64,000 nt of DNA from CAIVVT01 sp052145115 (GTDB taxonomy: Bacteria; Acidobacteriota; Terriglobia; Bryobacterales; Bryobacteraceae). How positions within the stretch are numbered: position 1 is the stretch's first letter; each line of letters starts with the position of its first letter. The stretch spans positions 1 to 64,000 of the forward strand of contig JBKQPG010000035.1 of the NCBI GenBank assembly GCA_052145115.1, written 5' to 3'. Both the position numbers and the translations under genes were made by a program. The notes under the pieces are model-generated. The model saw nothing but the letters and a program-made list of their open reading frames with translations, was not told where the DNA came from and searched no databases. This document shows positions 1-8,012 of this stretch, one piece after another.

Positions 1-6
1 TTGCTA

Positions 7-1321
7 ACCACATGGGTTACACTTCTTCCTGATCTTGGCTAATCACTGGCTGCCGTGCAAGGAGCCCGGAGGGCGACTGCAGCGGCGGCCAGTGACTGAA
101 TCCTTTCTTGCGGGCGTCGCTATGGCCCTGGCGCTCATCCAGCAGGCCCAGCAGCACCCGACCGAACCACATCCGGCTGACGCCGTCATCCAATTCTTCG
201 ACACCGATCACTTCATGCGCCAGCGCCTCGCCCACCCGGCAGCGGGCTTGCTTCCAGCGGATCTTGCCATCCTGGTCGGCCTTTCTCAGGTGCAGTCCGG
301 CTGGGTACTCCACCTCTCCCAAATCCTCGGGGAAACCCCTCAATGAGGATGCATAATGATCGGCCGGCGTGTCGCCGTCCAGCGCCTCATGCGGCCGCTC
401 GCCGTTGTAGATGCGCGTGAACTCATCGAAGCGCTGCTGCTGCTCGGCGACGTTGCGCGCTGGCGGCGCAGCGGTTTCGGCTTTCAATGTCCGGTGCATC
501 CGCTCGTGCCGCCCATTTTGCTGCGGCTCGCCGGGCTCAATCCGTTCTGGGACGATCCCCAGCTTCACCCACCACACGCTCAACCGGCTCAGACCGCCGA
601 CGCCGGTGGACGCAAACGGCGCGCCATTGTCGCTGCGCATCCGCTCGGGTAGCCCGTAGCGCCGGAACACCTCCGTCAGCTGGCTTTGGACCGTCTCGGT
701 GTCGCACGCCGGCACGGCCTGGCAGCACAGCAAATAGCGCGTCGCCGCATCGCTCACCGTCAGCGGATCGCAGCGCCTCCCATCGCCGCACGCAAACCAC
801 CCCTTGAAGTCGATCGCCCAGACCTGGTTCGCCTCGACGGCAGTGGCCAGCGGCTGCGTCGAGGGCGTCGCCCGCCGCCGCTTCTTCCGCCGTCCGCTCA
901 GACCGCGGCGCTCCAGAATCAGCCCCAGCGTGCTTTCGGCCGGCCATCGAAGCTCCGGCATCTTCCGCTCCAGCCACGCCCGCAGCTTGCGCGGCCCCCA
1001 ACTCGGATGCGTGTGGCGCAAATCGACCACCCACTGCTCCAGCGCCTCAGCCGTCCGTCCCGCTTGCACCAGCGGCCGCCGGGAGCGATCCTGCAACCCC
1101 TCCAGACCGCCCAACTCATAGCGCTCCAGCCACTTATATGCTGTCTTCCGGCTGATCGCGAAGCGCCGGGCCAGCTCGGCGATACTCTCGCCGCTCTCCT
1201 TCCGGCGCTCCACCAGCCGAAACCGCTCTTCCATCACATCGCTCACTTTCCAGGGCATCGCTTTGCAGCTTGCCCTAAATCTGTTACCGATGTGCTTAGA
1301 AACTTCTGTCACCTATGTGGT
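7..1321 (-). mobile_element. IS481-family insertion sequence
   Basis: A single transposase gene is bracketed by imperfect inverted repeats. ACCACATGGGTTACA at 7-21 matches the complement of TGTCACCTATGTGGT at 1307-1321 at 13 of 15 positions. A degenerate second copy of the right-end motif (CTGTTACCGATGTG) begins 24 bp further in, at 1282. The outer limit on the left may be cut by the window edge, so no target duplication can be assigned. The transposase is intact, so the element may be active. Confidence 0.75.
17..1258 (-). CDS. IS481-family transposase (DDE integrase core)
   Basis: This is the transposase of the element, which cuts and joins its ends. An N-terminal helix-turn-helix (about residues 22-48, SIAELARRFAISRKTAYKW) is followed by a basic linker and an rve-type catalytic core. 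The core carries Asp150 (VWAIDFKGWF), Asp210 (RSDNGAPF) and Glu252 (QQNGRHERMHRTL). An upstream GTG/ATG frame exists to 1312, but family proteins begin MPWK..VMEER, and an ATG for that lies at 1258. The stop codon falls inside the left inverted repeat, as is usual for compact IS elements. No frameshift is visible. Confidence 0.93.
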   Translation of the reverse strand: MPWKVSDVMEERFRLVERRKESGESIAELARRFAISRKTAYKWLERYELGGLEGLQDRSRRPLVQAGRTAEALEQWVVDLRHTHPSWGPRKLRAWLERKMPELRWPAESTLGLILERRGLSGRRKKRRRATPSTQPLATAVEANQVWAIDFKGWFACGDGRRCDPLTVSDAATRYLLCCQAVPACDTETVQSQLTEVFRRYGLPERMRSDNGAPFASTGVGGLSRLSVWWVKLGIVPERIEPGEPQQNGRHERMHRTLKAETAAPPARNVAEQQQRFDEFTRIYNGERPHEALDGDTPADHYASSLRGFPEDLGEVEYPAGLHLRKADQDGKIRWKQARCRVGEALAHEVIGVEELDDGVSRMWFGRVLLGLLDERQGHSDARKKGFSHWPPLQSPSGLLARQPVISQDQEEV

Positions 1322-1816
1322 CGGTTCGTACCTTCATGAAAGGGGACGTCCTGATCTGTCCCTCCCGCATTTGGAACCGGCCTCCCAATGCCCCCAATTC
1401 GACATTTCGACACGACACTCGCCGCCCTCCGCCAGCCTCGCCGCTTAACCCCCAGGTCAACCCCCGCCAGCCGCCCGGTCACAACCTCTTCAATCCATTT
1501 ATCCCCTTGATTCAACTCATATTAGCAGGCGAATAAGTAACGAAAATTCATTGACACCCCCAGCTATCCTCATAGTCGGAGGCAGGTCTTCTCATGTCCA
1601 CCGCAACGCTACACTCCGCGACACTACTGTCGCATCTGGCTTTGTTCCTCTCTTTTTCCGCGCGGCCCCCTCCGAGCTCGCCGCCGGCCGCCCCATCCTC
1701 GCCGCCGCCGCCGCCCGCAGGCGTCCTTGGCGGTACGTCGAGGATGGCAACCGAGCGCAACGAAGTAGATGCGGCCCTATCGCGCGCCACAGCCGATCGT
1801 TGGTGAAACATCCGGG
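1322..1816. other. Non-coding gap between IS481 and hemE
   Basis: I see no convincing gene in these 495 bp; open frames here have no family resemblance. The gap holds a GGGAC/GTCCC hairpin (about 1341-1363), copy 1 of the two-copy intergenic element (1394-1650) and a GC-rich stretch before the hemE stop codon. Confidence 0.7.
1394..1650 (-). repeat. Two-copy intergenic element, copy 1
   Basis: This is homologous to 55976-56210 in the same orientation. Read on the minus strand, it opens with GAGGAACAAAGCCA, then a hairpin GCGACA-GTAG-TGTCGC (1633-1618). A GTTGAATCA block (1516-1508) follows with about 30 similar bases after it, and the element closes with a 25-bp block (1418-1394) identical in both copies. 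The internal spacing is conserved to within 9-13 bp. It lies 3' of hemE. The function is unknown: a structured RNA, an IS remnant or a non-autonomous mobile element are all possible. Confidence 0.7.
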
Positions 1817-2839
1817 CTAGGGTTTGTGCTCCCGCACCATCTGCACGACGGCCTTGACGTTTTCCACCGGCGTCTCCGGCAGGATGCCGTGGCCGACGTT
1901 GAAGATATGGCCCGGGCGCGCGCCGACGCGCTTCAGCAGGTCGTGGACCTTCTGCTTCAACTCGGGTAGCGGCGCGAACAGGGCGGCCGGATCGAGGTTG
2001 CCCTGGATCGCCGAGCGGTAGCTGATGTCCATCCACGCCTGGTCGATGTTCTGGCGCCAGTCGACGCCCATGACGTCGCCCCCGGCCGCGTGCAGCTCGC
2101 GGAAGTAGCCGGCACAGCCGGTGCCGAAGTGGATCACGGGGACGCCGGTGGAGCGGATGCGTTCGATCAGGGCCCGCGAATAAGGCGCCACGTAGCGCAC
2201 GTAGTCGTCCGCGCCCAGCGCGCCGACCCAACTGTCGAACACCTGGATGCAGCGCGCGCCGGCGGCCACCTGCATCACAGCGAAGGGCCCCAGTACGTCC
2301 ACCAGCTTGCCCATCAGGCGCCGCCACAGGGTCTCTTCGCGGTACATCAATGTCTTTGTATTGATGAAGTTACGCGACGCTCCGCCTTCGATCATATAGC
2401 TCGCGACGGTGAACGGCGCGCCCACGAAGCCGATCACCGGCACCTTGCCGGCCAGGGCCCGCGTGACCATCCCGATGGCCTCGCCCACATAACCGAGGTC
2501 GTCCGTGTTGGAGGTCGAAAGCCCGTCTACATCGGCCGACGTGCGCACCGGGTTTTCGATCACCGGCCCTTCGCCGGCGACGAACTTCAGCTTCAGGCCC
2601 ATCACTTCCACGGGCAGCAGCAGGTCGGCGAAGATGATGGCCGCGTCCACGTCGAGAATCTCGACCGGCTGCAGAGTCACGGCGGCGGCCAGGTCGGAGC
2701 GCTTGCAGATTTCCAGGATCGAGTGCTTCGCCCGCACCTCACGGTACGGTTTCAGGTAGCGGCCCGCCTGGCGCATGAACCACACCGGCCGGAGGTCGGT
2801 CGGGCGGCGGCGGCAGGCATCGAGAAAACGGCTGCTCAT
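1817..2839 (-). CDS. hemE: Uroporphyrinogen decarboxylase
   Basis: HemE catalyses the four-fold decarboxylation of uroporphyrinogen III to coproporphyrinogen III in haem synthesis, in the cytoplasm. The 340-residue protein has the family N-terminal signature RPVWFMRQAGRYL, then DAAIIFADLLLP, GFVGAPFTVASYMIEGG, and a C-terminal GHGILPETPVENV. The length is normal. The ATG at 2839 is favoured over upstream in-frame starts because it overlaps the apbE stop codon (ATGA), which implies translational coupling. Confidence 0.97.
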   Translation of the reverse strand: MSSRFLDACRRRPTDLRPVWFMRQAGRYLKPYREVRAKHSILEICKRSDLAAAVTLQPVEILDVDAAIIFADLLLPVEVMGLKLKFVAGEGPVIENPVRTSADVDGLSTSNTDDLGYVGEAIGMVTRALAGKVPVIGFVGAPFTVASYMIEGGASRNFINTKTLMYREETLWRRLMGKLVDVLGPFAVMQVAAGARCIQVFDSWVGALGADDYVRYVAPYSRALIERIRSTGVPVIHFGTGCAGYFRELHAAGGDVMGVDWRQNIDQAWMDISYRSAIQGNLDPAALFAPLPELKQKVHDLLKRVGARPGHIFNVGHGILPETPVENVKAVVQMVREHKP

Positions 2840-3873
2840 GGGAGGGACACGCATGCGTTCTCCATTCTGTCCTCGCATAGGAAGACTCTGAATTCCTTCG
2901 GTTTGTGCCGCATAGCCCATTCCCGGCCGAGCACGAAATAGGGCTTGCCCCAGGCCTCGCTGTCGAGCGTTTTGGGCGCCACCACCGAGACCGTCAGCAT
3001 GCCCTGCACCGGGTAGCCGGTCCGTGGATCCATCAGATGGCTGTAGGTTTTGCCCCCGGCCACGAAGAACTTCTCGGTGGTCCCGGAGGTCGACATGGAC
3101 ATATCCCGGAGATAGATCTCCCAGGCGGTTTTGCGGGGGTCGCGCGGGTCGGGCAGCACGATGTGCCAGCCGCGCGGCTCCGAGGGCGGCGCGCCGAGGC
3201 CGTAGATGCTCGAGCCGCCGGCCGAAATCAGGGCAGTGCCGACGCCGTCGCGACGGAAGATATCCACCATGCGGTCCACGGCATAGCCCTTGCCGATGCC
3301 ACCCGGATCCATGTCGACAGGGGCGTCGAAACGCACCGTGCGGGCGGCCGGGTCGAGATGGATGTGCTGGTAGCCGATACGCTCCCGGGCGCTGCGGATT
3401 TCGGCCTGGTGCGGAACGTGTTCGGTTCCCTTATAGAAGCCCCAGACCTTCATGAGAGGGCCGACTGTAATGTCGAAGGCACCCTCGCTTTCGCGGCTGT
3501 AGCGCAGGCAGGCGTCGAGCAACTGGTACAGCTCCTCGGATATGTGCACCGGGGCGTTGTAGGCCTGCTGGTTGACGCGGCTCCATTCGCTCTCGGGGCG
3601 ATAATTCGACAGCATGCGGTCCAGCCGGCGGGCCTCGTCGAAGACGTCATCAATGGCGCCGTCGAGCTTGTACTGGTCCTCGCCATAGACCGTCACGGTA
3701 TATGTCGTTCCCATGACGTCCAGCGAGCGTTCCAGCCGCAACAGCCTGGACTCGGCCTGCGGCGGGACGGCCCACGCGGCCACGGCCAGCCACGGGATCA
3801 GGCCGAAAGCGAGGATTCGGGAGTTGGAAGCCAATCTGGATGTGGCGCCGGCTCGGGGGCGCAACCCTGACAC
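2836..3873 (-). CDS. apbE: FAD:protein FMN transferase (ApbE family)
   Basis: ApbE proteins attach FMN covalently to Thr/Ser of partner flavoproteins, outside the cytoplasm. After a hydrophobic export segment (ILAFGLIPWLAVAAWA) the protein shows MGTTYTVTVYG, SNYRPESEWSRVN, the FAD/Mg motif DPGGIGKGYAVD, SAGGSSIYG, SGTTEKFF and YSHLMDPRTGYPV. There is no lipobox. The frame has no ATG near the N-terminus. GTG at 3873 is chosen; TTG at 3831 and at 3906 are alternatives. It overlaps hemE by 4 bp. No typical client (Nqr/Rnf) lies in the window. Confidence 0.93.
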   Translation of the reverse strand: MSGLRPRAGATSRLASNSRILAFGLIPWLAVAAWAVPPQAESRLLRLERSLDVMGTTYTVTVYGEDQYKLDGAIDDVFDEARRLDRMLSNYRPESEWSRVNQQAYNAPVHISEELYQLLDACLRYSRESEGAFDITVGPLMKVWGFYKGTEHVPHQAEIRSARERIGYQHIHLDPAARTVRFDAPVDMDPGGIGKGYAVDRMVDIFRRDGVGTALISAGGSSIYGLGAPPSEPRGWHIVLPDPRDPRKTAWEIYLRDMSMSTSGTTEKFFVAGGKTYSHLMDPRTGYPVQGMLTVSVVAPKTLDSEAWGKPYFVLGREWAMRHKPKEFRVFLCEDRMENACVSLP

Positions 3874-3933
3874 TAGGGTACAACCGGCGCGCACGTTCGG
3901 CAACAAAACGCTTGATTTTCTAAGGGATGGGCG

Positions 3934-4320
3934 TCAGGCGGAGGTCGGCGGACCGGTCTGGGGAGGGTCCTTAGGCCGTCCCCGACGGACGCGGCGGAGG
4001 AGTTTGCTGAGCGGTCGGTCGGTGATCGGCTCGCTGTCGGCGACGAATCTCAACTCGGGCATGCGGAATAGCTCGACGCGGCCGGCGAGCTGCTTGCGCA
4101 AGTAGGCTTTGGCGTGCATCAGCCCCGCCATCGCTGCCGCCCGCGTCGCCGCGTCCCCGGGCAGCGAAACGAGCACGTCGGCCTTGGAGCCGTCGGGCGC
4201 GATCACGACGGCCGAGACATCCACTCCGGCCAGGCGCGGATCGGCCGACTCGAAGCGGATCAGCTCCGAGAGCTCCTCCCGCATGGTTTCGGCAACCCGT
4301 TGTGTGCGCAGCGGATCCAC
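3934..4320 (-). CDS. rbfA: Ribosome-binding factor A
   Basis: RbfA is a KH-like factor that binds the immature 30S subunit and helps 16S 5'-end maturation. The 128-residue protein begins with the family helix RTQRVAETMREELSELI and continues with DPRLAGVDVSAV, then LRKQLAGRVELFRMPELRFV. A basic, proline-containing tail of about 25 residues follows. The start is GTG at 4320. The usual neighbours (infB, nusA, truB) are absent. It precedes apbE-hemE on the same strand. Confidence 0.9.
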   Translation of the reverse strand: MDPLRTQRVAETMREELSELIRFESADPRLAGVDVSAVVIAPDGSKADVLVSLPGDAATRAAAMAGLMHAKAYLRKQLAGRVELFRMPELRFVADSEPITDRPLSKLLRRVRRGRPKDPPQTGPPTSA

Positions 4321-4348
4321 GCCTTCAGCCTACACCCGTCAGCGCTGC

Positions 4349-4741
4349 TCAGGGCTGCGCCGGAGCCGCTGCGCCACGCCGGGTCAGCCAGTAGACGGCG
4401 AAGAACACCACCGGAACCAAGTTGATGAACGGCATGAACCATCCCCGGCCGCCCCACTGCCAGCCCGGGATCAGGGCGAAGAAGCCGATCGTGGCGAGGG
4501 CCATGACGAGCGTGCCCACGCGGTCCCAGCGCAGCATGATCCCCAGCCCGACGATGATCAGGAAGTGGAAGGCCTGCTGGCGGAAGACCCAGGCGGGAGG
4601 GTATCGGCCGTCCGGGCGCAGGAACCATTCCTTCATGTGTTCGACGAAGAACATGCCCCACAGGATCAGCAGGGCCAGGGACAGGGCGCGGCCGGTCCAT
4701 TTGCAGGTCGCGCCGAGGATGGAGATTGTACGGGGGGTCAT
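4349..4741 (-). CDS. Small integral membrane protein, unknown function
   Basis: This 130-residue protein has about four hydrophobic segments (ALSLALLILWGMFFV, FLIIVGLGIML, VMALATIGFFALIPG, FINLVPVVFFAVYWL). Conserved-looking aromatic loops lie between them, such as WQWGGRGWFMP. I recognise no catalytic motif and cannot assign a function. The ATG at 4741 lies downstream of a GCGGGC-TGAA-GCCCGC hairpin. It may be cotranscribed with rbfA, 28 bp downstream. Confidence 0.75.
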   Translation of the reverse strand: MTPRTISILGATCKWTGRALSLALLILWGMFFVEHMKEWFLRPDGRYPPAWVFRQQAFHFLIIVGLGIMLRWDRVGTLVMALATIGFFALIPGWQWGGRGWFMPFINLVPVVFFAVYWLTRRGAAAPAQP

Positions 4742-4761
4742 CGGATTTGAGTGCTCCTTGG

Positions 4762-4777
4762 GCGGGCTGAAGCCCGC
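4762..4777. repeat. Short GC palindrome between co-directional genes
   Basis: A perfect 6-bp stem, GCGGGC-TGAA-GCCCGC, lies between the CadC-like gene (ending at 4872) and the membrane protein gene (starting at 4741). No T-run follows on either strand, so a Rho-independent terminator is not well supported. An imperfect repeat (GCTTCGGATTG twice) lies nearby, at about 4811-4833. Confidence 0.4.
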
Positions 4778-4871
4778 AAGTGCAGTGTGACCGAGGAGAA
4801 CGCGAAAGGAGCTTCGGATTGGCTTCGGATTGGTTGATGGAACCCTTCACGAAGGTTCAACAGCCGATGGA

Positions 4872-5819
4872 TCAGCGGCTTGCGGGGTTTCCCGGCGCTC
4901 GGGGGGCGAGCGCGGCGCGGAGCTGGGCGGCCGCCGAACGCGCCACGTCGGTCTGCGCCTGGCCGAGGTCGGCGGCTGGCGGCGCGTAGTTTTCGGCCCA
5001 GATCAGCTTCCCGGAGTGGACATCCTTAAGCCGCAGGCTGATGCTGAGGCGCGGGCCGAGGAGCTGCGCGGAGCCCTCGACGGTGGCGTCGAGGCGCAAC
5101 ATGCGAGACATGACCGGCGGCGGGATGGAGAACTGCTCGTAGCGACGGACGGTGCTCTGGGCGATGACGTGCACGCGGTCCAGTTTCGCGATCTCGCCGG
5201 CCAGCACCTCGGTGAAACCGCGGCAGAAGGCCGCGCGGTCGAGCTCCGGGCTCAGACATTCGACCGGCAGGACGGCCACGTCCGCGAAACCCTCGCCGGC
5301 GGGCAGGTAGCGCGAGGGGTGGTAGAACTGCCAATAGACCAGGACAACGGCGACCGCGAGCGCCAGCACGACGGCGAACCACGACCACAGGCGGCGGCCC
5401 GCGGGACGTTCCGACGTCAATTGGCCTTCACGCCGCGGCCCGCCCGGACCCGGTCCGGGAGCGCCGGTCCCGGTGGCGGCCTGCCCGGCTGCATCCGGCT
5501 CCGTCACCTCCGCGACGAAGCGATACCCGCGCCGCGGGATGGTGGCGATGAACTGCTCCTGGTCGTCACCGAGGGCCTTGCGCAGAAGCGAGATGTTGCG
5601 CGCCAAGCCGACGTCCTCCACGGTGCAGTCGGGCCAGACCAGGCGCATGAGCTCGGCTTTTTCAACGACCTGCCCGCGCCGATCCAGCAGCACATGCAGC
5701 GTGTCGATCGCCTTGGGCGCCAGCGCCACCACCTCGCCGCCGCGGAAAAGGAGGCGCTGCGCGGGGTCGTAGCGGAACGGCCCGAATTCGCAGATGCGCG
5801 CTCGCTCCTCTCTGGGCAT
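4872..5819 (-). CDS. CadC-like membrane-anchored winged-helix regulator
   Basis: This looks like a one-component transmembrane transcription regulator. Residues 10-105 form an OmpR/PhoB-type winged helix (LAPKAIDTLHVLLDRRGQVV, RNISLLRKALGDD, IATIPRRGYRFVAEV). A Pro/Gly linker, one membrane span (about 144-163) and an extracytoplasmic TolB/adenylate-cyclase-associated domain follow (DVAVLPVECLSPE, ISLRLKDVHSGKLIWAENY). There is no histidine kinase or receiver domain. The start at 5819 is preceded by AGGAGAG. The target genes are unknown; the divergent nitrilase gene at 5974 is the nearest candidate. Confidence 0.88.
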   Translation of the reverse strand: MPREERARICEFGPFRYDPAQRLLFRGGEVVALAPKAIDTLHVLLDRRGQVVEKAELMRLVWPDCTVEDVGLARNISLLRKALGDDQEQFIATIPRRGYRFVAEVTEPDAAGQAATGTGAPGPGPGGPRREGQLTSERPAGRRLWSWFAVVLALAVAVVLVYWQFYHPSRYLPAGEGFADVAVLPVECLSPELDRAAFCRGFTEVLAGEIAKLDRVHVIAQSTVRRYEQFSIPPPVMSRMLRLDATVEGSAQLLGPRLSISLRLKDVHSGKLIWAENYAPPAADLGQAQTDVARSAAAQLRAALAPRAPGNPASR

Positions 5820-5973
5820 GCGTGACTCTCCTGCTCACTCTAATGCACGCACCGCCTCGCCGCACAGCAATTCAAACTGGCGACACGCCCCGGCCGCGCA
5901 ATCAGCGCACAATAGTGGATGTCGCGGCCGCGCGCGCCGCAGTCCGAGCCAGACCGTTCACCGGAGCGCTTCC

Positions 5974-7305
5974 ATGATCCTTCTGCCCTTGCTCTTCGCC
6001 CTGGCCCTCGCCGATCCTCTGCTGGAGCAGACCTCGTTCCCGGGCACGCCCGAGCAAGCCGGCTGGCATATCACGGCCCAGCGGCCCGAGATCGCGCCGC
6101 GGGGCTGGATCGACCGCACGGTGGGGCGGGGTGGGCAGGGGTCGCTGGCGCTATCGGGCGGCGGCAATGCCGCTGAGTACGGGGGTTGGGAACGCACGCT
6201 CGGCGCGATCACGCCCGGCGCATGGTACCGGCTGACGGCCGAATACCGCTGCGCGGGCTTCGACAACGAGCGGCGGCACGTGCTGGCGCGGCTGGACTGG
6301 CGGACCGCGGGCGGCCAGAGGGCGGGTCAGCCGGACTACGGGACGTTCGTTAGTAGGGGCGGTGTTCCCCAGGCGGGCCTGGCCAGGGAGGGCGCCAACG
6401 GGGATGGCGAATGGCGCCAGATTGTGCTCGATGCGCCGGCTCCTGCGGGCGCGACGCAAGTGAAGCTGCAACTGCTGCTCTCCAATGCCGCGCAGGGCAT
6501 GGTGTGGTGGGACCACATCCGCCTGGAGCCGATCCCTGCGCCGGCGCCGCGGATGGTTCACGTCGTGAGCGTGAACCTGCGCCCGCGCGACACGAAGTCG
6601 GCTCAGGACAGCGTGGCGCGATTCATCGAGTTCGTGCGGGGACGCGTGCAGCGGGCCGATCTGCTGGTTCTGCCGGAGGGCGTCACGGAAGTGGGCAACG
6701 GCAAGACGTACATGGAGGTCGCAGAGCCGGTGCCCGGGCCGACGACCGCGGTGCTGGGGGCGCTGGCGCGCGATCTGCACACGTATCTCGTCGCTGGAGT
6801 GGTGGAACTGGAGGGTCCGGCGGCGTACAACACCGCCGTGCTGATCGATCGCGAGGGCCGGCTGATCGGCAAGTACCGCAAGGTGTATCTGCCGCGCGAG
6901 GAGATTGAGGGCGGGCTGACGCCGGGCGACAGTTATCCTGTGTTCGACACCGATTTCGGCCGGCTGGGCCTGATGATCTGCTGGGACAGCGAGTACGCCG
7001 ACCCGGCGCGAGCACTGGCGCTGGGCGGCGCGGAGATCCTGGCGCTCCCGATCTGGGGCGGCGACGCCACGCTGGTCCACGCGCGGGCGATCGAGAACCA
7101 CGTATTCCTGGTTTCCTCGGGCCACGACTACGCCACGGAAATCGTCGATCCCGAGGGTAAGGTGGTGGCGCGGGCCGAGGCCATGCCGGGCATCGCCACG
7201 GCCGACATCGACCTCAACCGCCGCTACGTCGAGGAGTGGCTGGGCCACATGCGGGACCGCTTGTTCCACGAGTTGCGCGACGACGTGCCGGTGACGCGGC
7301 GCTAG
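5974..7305 (+). CDS. Secreted nitrilase-superfamily amidohydrolase
   Basis: This is a carbon-nitrogen hydrolase (CN hydrolase fold) of 443 residues. A signal peptide (MILLPLLFALALA) is followed by a jelly-roll, carbohydrate-binding-like region (about 20-190). The catalytic domain starts near residue 194 and has Glu235 (LVLPEG), Lys303 (GKYRKVYLP) and Cys336 (GLMICWDSEY). The start is ATG 5974, where the signal peptide begins; an upstream extension is Ser/Arg-rich and unlikely. Nitrilase enzymes are mostly cytoplasmic, so export plus an added N-terminal domain is notable. The substrate is unknown. Confidence 0.9.
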   Translation: MILLPLLFALALADPLLEQTSFPGTPEQAGWHITAQRPEIAPRGWIDRTVGRGGQGSLALSGGGNAAEYGGWERTLGAITPGAWYRLTAEYRCAGFDNERRHVLARLDWRTAGGQRAGQPDYGTFVSRGGVPQAGLAREGANGDGEWRQIVLDAPAPAGATQVKLQLLLSNAAQGMVWWDHIRLEPIPAPAPRMVHVVSVNLRPRDTKSAQDSVARFIEFVRGRVQRADLLVLPEGVTEVGNGKTYMEVAEPVPGPTTAVLGALARDLHTYLVAGVVELEGPAAYNTAVLIDREGRLIGKYRKVYLPREEIEGGLTPGDSYPVFDTDFGRLGLMICWDSEYADPARALALGGAEILALPIWGGDATLVHARAIENHVFLVSSGHDYATEIVDPEGKVVARAEAMPGIATADIDLNRRYVEEWLGHMRDRLFHELRDDVPVTRR

Positions 7306-7337
7306 GCGGAGCCGCGCGAACGCCGCCCGCAGTGGCC

Positions 7338-7343
7338 GACAAT
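7338..7343 (+). promoter_or_regulatory. Candidate -10 box for a leaderless transcript
   Basis: GACAAT ends 6 bp before the ATG at 7350, so a start point 7 bp downstream would coincide with the start codon. There is no Shine-Dalgarno sequence in front of this gene. The decamer ACAATAGTGG occurs here and again at 5909. No good -35 box is evident. Confidence 0.35.
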
Positions 7344-7349
7344 AGTGGC

Positions 7350-8003
7350 ATGGCGAGCAGTGGAACCCCGAAGGTGGCATTCACGATCGGTTATCTGCCC
7401 AAGACCGAGCCGTACCTGACGGCGCTCAAGCTGGCCGGCCTGGAGGTGGAGATCTTCACGGCGCAAAGCCCGGCCCCGGCGCTGGACGGCTTCGCGGGCC
7501 TGGTGCTGGGCGGGGGCGGCGACGTGGATCCGGCATACTACGGCGAGGCTCCGGCCGGCACGCGCAACCCCAACCCGAAACGGGACGAGATGGAGCTGGA
7601 GCTGTTCCGGGTGGCGCGCGAGCGCGACCTGCCGGTGCTCGGGATCTGCCGCGGGCTGCAGTTGATGAACGTGGCCTGCGGAGGGACGCTGCACCAGGAC
7701 ATCGGCACGGCGCATTCGGAGGTACGCCATGCGGTGAGCGTGGCGCCGGGGTCCAAGCTGCATGGGATGGTGCCGAACGAGAGCTTTGAGATTGTCTCGC
7801 GGCACCATCAGGCGATCAAGGTCGCCGCGCCGGGGCTGGCCGTCACGGCGCACGCGACCGACGGCACCATCGAGGCGATCGAGGACCCGCAGAAGCGATT
7901 CGTCATCGGCGTACAGTGGCACCCGGAGGACAATCCCAAGGGGGCTGAGGACGTGGCCCTGTTCCGCAGCTTCGCGCGCGCGGCCGGCGTGGAGGGAGAC
8001 TGA
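7350..8003 (+). CDS. Class I glutamine amidotransferase-like peptidase (C26 family)
   Basis: This is a gamma-glutamyl hydrolase type protein of the PuuD/peptidase C26 group, which hydrolyses gamma-glutamyl amides such as gamma-glutamyl-GABA. The 217-residue protein has the oxyanion region GLVLGGGGDVDPAYYGE, the nucleophile Cys100 in GICRGLQLMNV, and His191 with Glu193 in QWHPED. The start at 7350 is chosen because the longer frame reads into the nitrilase 3' end and has no family similarity. It follows the nitrilase by 44 bp, so two amide-cleaving enzymes sit side by side. Confidence 0.9.
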   Translation: MASSGTPKVAFTIGYLPKTEPYLTALKLAGLEVEIFTAQSPAPALDGFAGLVLGGGGDVDPAYYGEAPAGTRNPNPKRDEMELELFRVARERDLPVLGICRGLQLMNVACGGTLHQDIGTAHSEVRHAVSVAPGSKLHGMVPNESFEIVSRHHQAIKVAAPGLAVTAHATDGTIEAIEDPQKRFVIGVQWHPEDNPKGAEDVALFRSFARAAGVEGD

Positions 8004-8012
8004 GCGCGACGA

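Noticed and set aside
1309..1515. Possible 68-residue protein in copy 1 of the intergenic element
   Set aside because: In copy 2 the matching frame is interrupted by a stop codon and differs in length, so the similarity is better explained at the DNA/RNA level.
4762..4777. GCGGGC-TGAA-GCCCGC as a transcription terminator
   Set aside because: There is no T-run on either side, and this short palindrome type is often a dispersed repeat.
5919..6176. 85-codon frame starting right after ACAATAGTGG, possible upstream peptide of the nitrilase
   Set aside because: It overlaps the nitrilase signal peptide in another frame and shows only Arg/Pro/Ser-rich sequence.
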